From contig QMZF01000038.1 in assembly GCA_003663055.1 (NCBI GenBank), positions 1 through 7,514 of the forward strand: a stretch of 7,514 bases of DNA. Reading direction: 5' to 3'. The stretch comes from Archaeoglobales archaeon. Lineage in GTDB: Archaea; Halobacteriota; Archaeoglobi; Archaeoglobales; Archaeoglobaceae. The stretch's first letter is position 1, and every line of letters begins with the position of its first letter. Shown piece after piece: positions 1 to 5,582 of this stretch. The notes below the pieces were generated by a model. That model saw only the letters and a program-made list of their open reading frames with translations. It searched no databases and was not told the origin of the DNA. Made by a program: the position numbers and the translations under genes.

Positions 1-196
1 AATATGGACTTTACTCGACCATATAGGGTTATAGCACTTTTACTCACTTTTACCCAAATACCACCCAGATTTTGCCATTTTCATCATTCTTGAATATAAA
101 ATTTTAAGAAATGAAATAATAAAATTTTCTGACCTTTGGAATGAGATAATAAACATGTACTCGTCAAAGATTTTCCCCTTTAGTTGTTAGTTTTCA
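1..196. other. AT-rich gene-free stretch downstream of mqnC
   Basis: No gene is recognisable here. A short plus-strand open frame begins with ATG at 4 and stops at 91-93 (29 codons, starting MDFTRPYRV), but it resembles nothing I know and has no clear ribosome site. A 13-base direct repeat (ATGARATAATAAA, one mismatch) occurs at 111-123 and 141-153, exactly 30 bases apart. On the minus strand the T-rich stretch around 99-130 could end mqnC transcription, since archaeal terminators are often just T-rich tracts, but the case is weak. Confidence 0.4.
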
Positions 197-1273
197 TTAA
201 TAATGCCTTATAATCTCATAAAGCGTTGTACGCTGTGCTACCGGCCTACCAGTAGATTTTACAGTTTTTACTATGTCTTCAACCCTCGCAGGCTGGAATG
301 GTTTGCCTGTAGCCCTAACAACGTTTTCTTCAAGCATAGTGCCTCCAAAGTCATTTGCTCCGAAAAACAAAGCTAGGCATGCGATATCAAATCCCTGCGT
401 AAGCCAGGAAGCTTGAATATTCTTTATGTTGTGCAGAATAATGCGGGAAATCGCAAGGACTTGCAGATATCTTGTAGCTGGAACAGGCTGCTTAATAACG
501 CCGTAAAGCTCGGTCTTCTCTGGTTGGAAGGTCCAAGGTATGAAGGCCGTAAATCCGTTGGTTTCAGACTGCAAATCCCTAATTTTGAATAGATGTTCGA
601 CTATATCCTCGTTGCTCTCTATGTGGCCAAACATCATTGTTGCACTTCCCCGTAACCCGATTTTGTGAGCAGTTCTCATAACCTCAAGCCAGCCCTCGCT
701 ATCCACCTTGTTCGGGCTAATTTGTTTCCTGATTCTATCGCTAAGTATTTCAGCTCCACCCCCGGGAAGGGAGTCTAACCCAGCACTCCTCAGCCTTTCA
801 AGAGTTTCTCTTATACTCATCCCTTCAAGTTTGGCAAGGAAGTGGATTTCTGGTGGAGACAGCGCGTGAAGCTGAATGTTAGGAAATCTCTTTTTTATTT
901 CGGAAAAAACTTCTTCAAACCACTCTATACTTAAATCGGGATTCATTCCACCCTGCATCAGTATCTGCGTGGCTTCAACCTCTACTGCCTCCTCTATCTT
1001 CTTTAGTATCTCGTCGAGGCTCAAAACATAGCCATCCTCCCTTCTTCTGGCATAGAAAGCGCAGAACTTACACTTCGAAACGCAGATGTTCGTGTAGTTT
1101 ATGTTCCTGTCAACAACAAAGGTTACTAATTCTCCGCACTTCTTTCTTCTTATCTCGTCTGCAATCCTGCCAACAACGGGCAGGGGTAGCTCAAAGAGCC
1201 TCAAAGCCTCATCAAAACCGAGATCTTCTCCTTCAAGGTTTTTTCTGACGTATTCATACAATTCCGCATTCAC
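197..1273 (-). CDS. mqnC: Cyclic dehypoxanthinyl futalosine synthase, radical SAM (MqnC)
   Basis: Cytoplasmic radical SAM enzyme that cyclises dehypoxanthinyl futalosine in the futalosine route to menaquinone. From the chosen start the protein is 358 residues, normal for MqnC. The 4Fe-4S/SAM motif C-x3-C-x2-C is at Cys64, Cys68 and Cys71, followed by Phe-Tyr. MqnC-like signatures follow: QGG near 107-109, SPPEI at 139-143, LPGGGAEI at 168-175, GSATMMFGH at 208-216, and GANDFGGT with EENVV at 304-318. The frame is open to an ATG at 1321, but a GTG at 1273 is preferred because GAGGAG lies seven bases ahead of it and the protein then begins where family members do. It overlaps the end of mqnA by 20 bases, so the two are probably co-transcribed. 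The related CofH (F420 synthesis) is the main alternative; the mqnA neighbour and the ASWLTQG and GANDFGGTM blocks favour MqnC. Confidence 0.9.
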   Translation of the reverse strand: MNAELYEYVRKNLEGEDLGFDEALRLFELPLPVVGRIADEIRRKKCGELVTFVVDRNINYTNICVSKCKFCAFYARRREDGYVLSLDEILKKIEEAVEVEATQILMQGGMNPDLSIEWFEEVFSEIKKRFPNIQLHALSPPEIHFLAKLEGMSIRETLERLRSAGLDSLPGGGAEILSDRIRKQISPNKVDSEGWLEVMRTAHKIGLRGSATMMFGHIESNEDIVEHLFKIRDLQSETNGFTAFIPWTFQPEKTELYGVIKQPVPATRYLQVLAISRIILHNIKNIQASWLTQGFDIACLALFFGANDFGGTMLEENVVRATGKPFQPARVEDIVKTVKSTGRPVAQRTTLYEIIRHY

Positions 1274-2087
1274 GGCACATCTCCTCGAATAGCTCAAGCC
1301 CCTTTTTCTCCTTACTCCCAATTCTGTAGCTCAGCGTTTTAAAGTACTCCTCCAGAAATTCCGGAGGCATGCTGAACTTTGTTGCAGCCACGCTAACCAC
1401 TTCATCCATGTTTTTTAGACCCCAGTCTATGGATTTAACAAGCGTTCTATCTATTTCGCTGGCATCAACGTTTTTGAGGGATGAGGATATTCCAAAAACC
1501 ATTGGCAAGCCAGTAAGCTCGTACCACTCTTCGCCAAGATCCATTACTACTCGATATACCATTCTGGCCTTTATAGCCTCATCGCCTATAACCAGTGCGT
1601 GCTTACAGATAGCAAGTAAATCGTTTACCTTTCCCGATTCAGCAAAAACGAGCTTATTACTCATTCCATTCTCCTCCATTATTATTTTCAAGAGATTTAC
1701 AGACGTTAGAGTGTCCCCTGTGACCGCTATAGGGCTACTGTCGAGTGTTTTATCCTTTGAAACAACAACTACGCTCAGCACTCTTTCCTTTGAAGCTATG
1801 CAGAACTCGTAATTCCTTAGTTCACGTTTGTTTTTGATAAAGAAGTAAGAGGGAATGGGAGCATAGTGAATTTTACCGTTGTAAAGTAGTGAAGTCATTT
1901 GCTTTGGGTTAGCTTCAATAATCTCGAGATCTGAATTTCTTTCAAGCCAGTAGTAAGGGAGGAAGTTATTTATGAGACCAAACTTTCCTATCTTCATTAA
2001 AGCCGAGAAAGCAGGAGGATAGAAAAGCCTTGCTTTTGCTCCTTGCTCCTTGTTGGCAAACTTTTGGTCCAATTTCTTTATTGACAT
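1254..2087 (-). CDS. mqnA: Chorismate dehydratase, MqnA family
   Basis: Predicted to dehydrate chorismate to 3-enolpyruvoyl-benzoate, the first step of the futalosine pathway to menaquinone; mqnC directly downstream supports this. The protein has the two-lobed periplasmic-binding-like fold of the family. Visible landmarks, numbered from ATG 2087 (277 residues), are KIGKFGLINNFLP at 32-44 (usual family N-terminus), APIPS at 76-80, ASKERVLSV at 98-106, TGDTLTS at 123-129, ALVIGDEAI at 164-172 and DLGEEWYELTGLPMVFG at 183-199. The start is uncertain. ATG 2150 lies upstream of the likely TATA box and is unlikely. ATG 2087 fits a leaderless transcript. ATG 1997 (247 residues) fits family homology best but has no ribosome site or promoter of its own. 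Sequence is more diverged than typical bacterial MqnA, and catalytic residues cannot be verified here. No membrane segment is seen within the chosen frame. Confidence 0.83.
   Translation of the reverse strand: MSIKKLDQKFANKEQGAKARLFYPPAFSALMKIGKFGLINNFLPYYWLERNSDLEIIEANPKQMTSLLYNGKIHYAPIPSYFFIKNKRELRNYEFCIASKERVLSVVVVSKDKTLDSSPIAVTGDTLTSVNLLKIIMEENGMSNKLVFAESGKVNDLLAICKHALVIGDEAIKARMVYRVVMDLGEEWYELTGLPMVFGISSSLKNVDASEIDRTLVKSIDWGLKNMDEVVSVAATKFSMPPEFLEEYFKTLSYRIGSKEKKGLELFEEMCRECGIV
1281..1286 (-). promoter_or_regulatory. Ribosome binding site deciding the mqnC GTG start
   Basis: On the minus strand this reads GAGGAG, seven bases before the GTG at 1273-1271. It lies inside the end of mqnA, as expected for translational coupling. 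No comparable site precedes the upstream ATG at 1321. Confidence 0.7.
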
Positions 2088-2110
2088 AATCCGACTAATG
2101 AAAAAAATTT

Positions 2111-2120
2111 CGATATATTC
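2111..2120 (-). promoter_or_regulatory. Putative TATA box for the mqnA-mqnC operon
   Basis: The minus strand reads GAATATATCG here, centred about 26 bases before position 2090. Archaeal transcription usually starts 25-27 bases past the TATA centre, which would place the 5' end two or three bases before ATG 2087 and give an essentially leaderless message. The surroundings are AT-rich, so chance matches are possible. Confidence 0.45.
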
Positions 2121-2207
2121 AAATAATTTAATTTTCAATTTAATATACACCCAATGAGCCTAATGAGAAATCCAAAATAAAAAAATAGAATCAAGAATTC
2201 TTATTAG

Positions 2208-2252
2208 CTTGCTGGATGGTGATAATAAAACGAAGGATTCACTTCATCCAAG
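2208..2252. repeat. Imperfect inverted repeat (possible hairpin)
   Basis: The arm at 2208-2222 (CTTGCTGGATGGTGA) is an imperfect reverse complement of 2239-2252 (TCACTTCATCCAAG), with a 16-base AT-rich loop. It sits between the mqnA promoter and the first insertion-sequence relic. It could be a further remnant of mobile DNA or chance; no run of T follows to make it a clear terminator. Confidence 0.3.
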
Positions 2253-2280
2253 TTTCCCCCAATATTTCATAGATCTTTAC

Positions 2281-2301
2281 TTATAGGATGGATGTGTCTA
2301 A
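2281..2301 (+). repeat. Left terminal inverted repeat of first IS relic
   Basis: This copy ends in TGTGTCTAA and matches, in inverted orientation, the TTAGACACA beginning at 3061. The two copies share TATA, GGA and TGTGTCTAA separated by short indels, as expected for aged terminal repeats. Confidence 0.55.
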
Positions 2302-2340
2302 CATCATCTAACTTCAACAGATAAAACAACATCTAAAGAG

Positions 2341-3064
2341 ATGGACACAAAAAATTACGACATAGAGCTTATCCTAACGATCTTTGACTCTATCAGCATA
2401 AACATAGAGTCAATGGATATCCCAAAACCAAGAATTTACGACATAAAAACGATAATCAAAGCTCTGATCATAAAGGAATTCGAGGGGCTATCTTGAGAAC
2501 GGCAGAAGTGAGAGTGAAGCAATTAGAATAAGGATAGATCATTCCGTTTTATTCTGGGAGAAGAAGCTAGCTTCTTACATGGAATCGTTAACGAAATCCT
2601 AAAGGAACTTCAAAGGCTGGAGTGCTCAGAAAGCTTTGTTGATTCAACGATATTCACCAATAAAAAAGAGAAGGAATAAAGATTCATGCAATAACATACA
2701 ATGAAACTTTATTTCCTTGAAGTAAGAATTGAAGGATTTGAGATCGGAAGGTAGAGGATACCTTTACGGCGGAATACGATTCTAGGATTTTTCTGAACAA
2801 AGTTGTTGAGAGGGGTTATTTACCCTGCATCAAGCCAAGGAAGATCAAAGCAAAAGGCCTACCAGAATAAGAGACAGAGTCTTTGATAGAGAGAAATACA
2901 GACGTAGAGGAATTTGCGGTTTCTTCGGTGCTTTAACGAACTGGTTCGGAGATAGAATTCCATGCTTTTTAAGGGAAACAACGATTGCGAGGGTTCTTAT
3001 TAGGGTTGCTTGCTATGCTCTGAGAATTTTGTTAAGAGTTAGAATAAAGGAGGTGAGATATTAG
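2341..3064 (+). pseudogene. Degenerate DDE transposase pseudogene (ISA1214/IS4-IS5-like)
   Basis: Remains of a transposase spread over all three forward frames. ATG 2341 opens 51 codons (MDTKNYDIELILTIFDSIS...) ending KEFEGLS at a TGA (2494-2496). A one-base shift continues as LRTAEVRVKQLE, then a stop; a further piece reads RIDHSVLFWEKKLASYME, then NEILKELQRLECSESF with VDSTIFTNKK, which looks like the first catalytic Asp region. IKIHAITYNETLFP, AEYDSRIFLNKVVERGYLP (second Asp region) and DREKYRRRGICGFFGALT with NWFGDRIPC follow. The last piece should carry the catalytic Glu just before FFG, but Cys-Gly stands there. At least four frame or stop lesions make it non-functional. Family assignment rests on this order of motifs; the exact IS group is uncertain. 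Confidence 0.85.
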
Positions 3065-3091
3065 ACACACTCCTTATAGGATATGTCTGTG
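3061..3091 (-). repeat. Right terminal inverted repeat of first IS relic
   Basis: It begins with TTAGACACA, which overlaps the apparent stop codon TAG of the relic transposase, and is the inverted partner of the left end. The outer part TCTGTG pairs with CATAGA at 2268-2273 with one mismatch. Confidence 0.5.
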
Positions 3092-3118
3092 AGCCAATAA
3101 GAATCCAAAGAACTCTTT

Positions 3119-3193
3119 TCACCAGCTCATGTCAGTTTGAAGCTTAACGATATCTCTTACAACTTCAATTTCATTAAGTTCTGGTACGTCTTT
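3119..3193 (-). other. Short open fragment, possible gene remnant
   Basis: On the minus strand, 24 codons without a start read KDVPELNEIEVVRDIVKL and end in DMSW before TGA. A stop lies immediately upstream (3194-3196). The composition looks protein-like, but I recognise no family, and a stretch this short may be chance. If real it would be the tail of a gene destroyed when the neighbouring insertion sequence arrived. Confidence 0.15.
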
Positions 3194-3255
3194 TTAATCC
3201 TTTTACCAAAGTTTCATTTCAAATAAGAAGGAAGGCTTTAGAAATTGGAGTCCCA

Positions 3256-3328
3256 TAGCCCCGCCCGGATTCGAACCGGGGTCGCCGGATCCAGAGTCCG
3301 GCAGGATTGACCGCTACCCCACGGGGCT
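3256..3328 (-). tRNA. tRNA-Gln, anticodon CTG
   Basis: A complete 73-base cloverleaf on the minus strand. The acceptor stem AGCCCCG pairs with CGGGGCT, followed by discriminator A. The anticodon stem CCGGA/TCCGG encloses the loop CTCTGGA, giving anticodon CTG, which reads the glutamine codon CAG. The T stem CCCGG/CCGGG encloses TTCGAAT. The 3' CCA is not encoded (genome reads TGG after the discriminator), so it would be added after transcription. There is no intron. In archaea this tRNA is normally charged with glutamate and then amidated by GatDE rather than charged by a GlnRS. Confidence 0.96.
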
Positions 3329-3350
3329 TCAAAAGCAGATGAAACTTACC

Positions 3351-3360
3351 GTTATATGAA
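3351..3360 (-). promoter_or_regulatory. TATA box of the tRNA-Gln gene
   Basis: The minus strand reads TTCATATAAC. Its centre is about 26-27 bases before the tRNA 5' end at 3328, the standard archaeal spacing, so transcription should begin at or next to the first base of the mature tRNA. Confidence 0.6.
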
Positions 3361-3410
3361 ACTTGTGGTTATCACTCCTCTAAAAAATAAAATTACTATA
3401 TAAATCATCC

Positions 3411-3623
3411 TTGAAGACCGACTTATTCCGAGAACCTAACAGACCGTGGTACGAGTTTCTCGCGAAGTGCCCGTTTTTTAACAACCTAGCGTTGCCTGCC
3501 ACGGCAGAAATCCTGAAGAAGAAGTACTGCAGAGGAGATTTTGAGAAGTGCGCAAGATACCAGCTTAAAAAATCTGGAAAAGAAGTTCCCGACAACCTTT
3601 GGCCTGACGGAAAAACTGCCTAG
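3411..3623 (+). CDS. Small conserved three-cysteine protein, function unknown
   Basis: A 70-residue, soluble, Lys-rich protein from a TTG start; no ATG or GTG exists in frame between the upstream stop (3381-3383) and the end. Three cysteines sit in recognisable blocks: KCPFFNN (Cys20), KKKYCRGDFEKC (Cys40 and Cys47) and then ARYQLKKSGKEVPDNLWP. I recall short proteins with this CPFF...PATAE...YC..D...CARY pattern in archaea and anaerobic bacteria, annotated only as hypothetical. The cysteine spacing suggests a metal or iron-sulfur site (inference). There is no signal peptide or membrane segment. It is divergent from tRNA-Gln and bounded downstream by T-rich DNA and an insertion-sequence relic, so it is probably monocistronic. 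A TATA-like ACTATATAAA at 3395-3404 lies too close to the TTG for standard spacing, leaving its transcription start unclear. Confidence 0.78.
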   Translation: MKTDLFREPNRPWYEFLAKCPFFNNLALPATAEILKKKYCRGDFEKCARYQLKKSGKEVPDNLWPDGKTA

Positions 3624-3626
3624 CAA

Positions 3627-3650
3627 ATTTTTTCTTAATAAATTTTTTTA
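3627..3650 (+). terminator. T-tract terminator after the small cysteine protein gene
   Basis: Two runs of six to seven T (3629-3633 region and 3643-3649) begin four bases after the TAG stop. Archaeal RNA polymerase commonly terminates at such oligo-T tracts without a hairpin. Confidence 0.5.
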
Positions 3651-3685
3651 CTGATAAAAATTAATTAGATTTTTTTGTTATAGAT

Positions 3686-3700
3686 GTTGTCAACTTAACA
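3686..3700 (+). repeat. Left terminal inverted repeat of second IS relic
   Basis: GTTGTCAACTTAACA, overlapping the transposase stop codon (TTA at 3695-3697 on this strand). It is the imperfect inverted partner of 4289-4305. Confidence 0.5.
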
Positions 3701-4197
3701 CCTCCAATAGTTATAGAAAGCCATAAAACTCTCAATCCAGCTCTGTACAGAATCAAAAGAACTATTGAAAGGAGATCTGTTCCAGAACCTCTTCGTCCTT
3801 TCCTTAAACCTAGAAAAGAAACTTCTACTGCATTCCTTTCTCCAAACGTCTCTTCCTTCAGAAGCCCATATAGCTAGGCATTCTTTTGTATCGACATCTA
3901 TAGCAGCCCATATAAAGATTAACTTCTTCTCAAGCTTTAGCTTTGTCTCATCTATTGCAATAAGCCTTCTTTCCCTCTTTCTTGGTTGCTTTAGAACTTT
4001 CTTAAGCCTGTGGTAGTATATTCTGACCGATTCATGACTTATCTCTTCGAATAGGGATAGGTATTTACTTGTTTTCCTCAAGGAAAGACCAAAGAAGTAT
4101 AATAGAGCTGCCAATATCTTTAATTCCACATTTTTCTTGTCCCTAGAAAGACTCTTGCAGCTTAACGTAGTTTACCAATTGCTTGAGTGGGTTGCAT
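3695..4197 (-). pseudogene. Internally deleted DDE transposase pseudogene (IS6/IS240-like)
   Basis: An open stretch of 144 codons (GTG 4129 to stop 3695) reads as a transposase with its centre missing. The N-terminal helix-turn-helix part (GLSLRKTSKYLS, HESVRIYYHRLKK) is followed by RLIAIDETKLKLEKK with the first catalytic Asp at residue 60, then AAIDVDTKECLAIWASEGR. At residue 93/94 the frame jumps to the C-terminal part FFSRFKERTKRFWNR and SWIESFMAFYNYWRC. Near the junction a shifted frame still reads FGERNAVE, the usual context of the catalytic Glu, so both a deletion (removing the second Asp region) and a frameshift are present. Upstream, ATG 4197 opens MQPTQAIGKLR and stops at 4162, another frameshift from the main frame. 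Family is by motif memory; inactivity is clear. Confidence 0.85.
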
Positions 4198-4288
4198 ATG
4201 TTGTATCTTGGTTATTTATTTTTTCTTATTTTGCCACGACCACTAACGTCAACCTCCAAGTTGGTTCTTTAAAACACTATGGTAGAAA

Positions 4289-4305
4289 CGTCAAGTTAAC
4301 ACAAC
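4289..4305 (-). repeat. Right terminal inverted repeat of second IS relic
   Basis: Plus strand CGTCAAGTTAACACAAC; inverted partner of 3686-3700. It marks the probable outer edge of the element on the hisD side. Confidence 0.5.
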
Positions 4306-4312
4306 CAACAGA

Positions 4313-4324
4313 AAATATTAAAGC
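4313..4324 (+). promoter_or_regulatory. Possible TATA box for hisD-aspS
   Basis: AAAATATTAAAG lies just outside the inferred IS edge. Initiation about 26 bases beyond its centre would fall near 4344, twelve bases before the hisD ATG. GGGGA at 4345-4349 is a weak ribosome site. The assignment is tentative because the whole area is AT-rich. Confidence 0.3.
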
Positions 4325-4355
4325 TTCTTCGCATGCCATGCGATGGGGATTCGTC

Positions 4356-5582
4356 ATGATCACTCCAAAGAGTCTGTTGACTGAAAGAAGAAAACCTCTC
4401 GATGAATACATCGAGAAAGTCAGGACTATAGTTGAGAAGGTGAAGAATGAAGGAGATAAAGCACTTATAGAGCTCACAAAGAAGTTCGACGGTGTTGAAC
4501 TCCAGTATATAAAGGTTCCACCCGAGGAAATCGATGCTGCTTACGAAGAGGTCGATGATGAGATTATAGATGCCCTAGAGGTTGCAAAACAGAACATAGA
4601 GCGTTTTCATTCGATAACCTGTGTTGAAAGAGAGACATTCATCGATTTTGGTGATGTCGTGTTGGGCAAGCGTTATATACCATTCGAAAGTGTAGGAATC
4701 TACATTCCTGGTGGAAGAGCTAGTTATCCGTCAACAGCCCTCATGGCTGGCGTTCCTGCATCTATTGCGGGGGTGGAGAGAACCGCTGCCTGCACGCCGC
4801 CAGATGAAAACGGGAGGGTTAAGCCGCTAACCCTCGTTGCCTGCGATATCGCCGGCATAAATGAGGTGTATGCTGTTGGTGGAGCACAAGCCATTGCAGC
4901 CCTTGCATATGGGACGGAGAGTGTAAAGCCCGTGGATAAAATAGTTGGGCCGGGAAATGTCTACGTTACAGCAGCAAAGATTCTCGTTTCAAAAGATGTA
5001 CCCATAGATATGCCCGCCGGCCCTTCTGAAGTCCTAATCATAGCAGATGAAACAGCAAACGCTAGATTTGTAGCCCTCGATGCTTTAGCCCAGCTGGAAC
5101 ACGACCCCATGGCAATTGCCGTCGTTTTGACAACTTCAGAAAAGCTAGCAAAAAACGTGGAAAGCATAGCTAAAGAGTTAGGAAGGAATTTGAACCTTGA
5201 AAATCTCAAAATTGCTGTTGTAAAAAACGTTGAGGAGGCTATAGAAATATCCAACAGGTTTGCCCCTGAACATCTCGAACTAATCTTCGATGGGGCCGAT
5301 AACTACCTTAACAGAATAAAGCACGCTGGCAGTGTTTTTGTCGGCGAGTATAGCCCGGTCGCTGCCGGCGATTACGCATCTGGCACAAACCACATCCTTC
5401 CCACCGCAGGCTACGCAAAACGCTTTTCTGGTTTAAGCGTTGAAACTTTTTTAAAGCACACAACATTCCAGAAGCTCAGCAAGGATGGGCTAAGGAGGAT
5501 AGGCCAAGCGGTTATAAAGCTCGCAAACGCTGAAGGTTTACCGCTCCACGCAAAGTCCATCGAGGAGAGGTTGAAAGAATGA
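4356..5582 (+). CDS. hisD: Histidinol dehydrogenase
   Basis: Zinc- and NAD-dependent enzyme of the last two steps of histidine synthesis, oxidising L-histidinol to L-histidine via the aldehyde; acts in the cytoplasm as a homodimer in known members. From ATG 4356 the protein has 408 residues, slightly short of the usual 420-435. Visible signatures: GIYIPGGRASYPST at 115-127, YAVGGAQAIAALAYGT, VDKIVGPGNVYVTAAK and MPAGPSEVLI. The zinc ligands expected in the family are present: Gln246 and His249 (QLEHDP), Asp339 (GDYASGTNH) and His398. The catalytic Glu305-His306 pair is in APEHLEL. The frame stays open upstream to 4137, but that part encodes a hydrophobic stretch antisense to the IS relic and should not be included. 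It ends in an ATGA overlap with aspS, implying one transcript and coupled translation. Confidence 0.95.
   Translation: MITPKSLLTERRKPLDEYIEKVRTIVEKVKNEGDKALIELTKKFDGVELQYIKVPPEEIDAAYEEVDDEIIDALEVAKQNIERFHSITCVERETFIDFGDVVLGKRYIPFESVGIYIPGGRASYPSTALMAGVPASIAGVERTAACTPPDENGRVKPLTLVACDIAGINEVYAVGGAQAIAALAYGTESVKPVDKIVGPGNVYVTAAKILVSKDVPIDMPAGPSEVLIIADETANARFVALDALAQLEHDPMAIAVVLTTSEKLAKNVESIAKELGRNLNLENLKIAVVKNVEEAIEISNRFAPEHLELIFDGADNYLNRIKHAGSVFVGEYSPVAAGDYASGTNHILPTAGYAKRFSGLSVETFLKHTTFQKLSKDGLRRIGQAVIKLANAEGLPLHAKSIEERLKE

Larger units (their letters stand above)
2267..3092 (+). mobile_element. Decayed insertion sequence with imperfect terminal inverted repeats
   Basis: A dead transposable element of roughly 0.8 kb carrying the broken transposase at 2341-3064. 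Left end (TATAGGATGGATGTGTCTAA at 2282-2301) and right end read on the minus strand (TATAAGGAGTGTGTCTAA, 3078-3061) match except for small gaps. Outward, TCATAGA at 2267-2273 pairs with TCACAGA read from 3092 to 3086, so the repeats may extend to about 30 bases. CCAATA occurs just outside both ends (2259-2264 and 3094-3099), possibly a target-site duplication, though its spacing differs by one base. Element borders are inferred; the transposase content is firmer. The group is most like archaeal ISA1214-type elements from memory of the family, which I cannot confirm here. Confidence 0.65.
3686..4305 (-). mobile_element. Second IS relic, internally deleted, abutting hisD
   Basis: A dead element of about 620 bases carrying the broken transposase on the minus strand. 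Left end GTTGTCAACTTAACA (3686-3700) matches the right end read on the minus strand, GTTGTGTTAACTTGACG (4305-4289), apart from a two-base indel and a few changes. The length suits an IS6-sized element (about 0.8 kb) after loss of some 200 bases from its transposase. I see no clear target duplication. Its right end lies about 50 bases before the hisD start, so most of the sequence directly upstream of hisD is transposon-derived. Confidence 0.62.

Noticed and set aside
197..1273. CofH (F420 synthesis subunit) instead of MqnC
   Set aside because: The QILMQGG, SPPEI, ASWLTQG and GANDFGGTM blocks and the adjacent MqnA-type gene favour MqnC, although the families are related.
1274..1321. mqnC beginning at ATG 1321
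   Set aside because: The added 16 residues overlap mqnA deeply, lack a ribosome site, and precede the normal family N-terminus, while GTG 1273 has GAGGAG at good spacing.
2494..2700. In-frame TGA and TAA codons in the first transposase as recoding or selenocysteine sites
   Set aside because: Several stops of different types plus changes of reading frame along the gene indicate plain decay.
3380..3595. Minus-strand frame overlapping the small cysteine protein
   Set aside because: Its translation has no recognisable motif, and the plus-strand frame carries the family-like cysteine pattern.
4137..4355. N-terminal membrane-anchor-like extension of hisD
   Set aside because: It is antisense to the IS relic's transposase start region and inverted repeat, contains no family sequence, and hisD homology begins only after ATG 4356.
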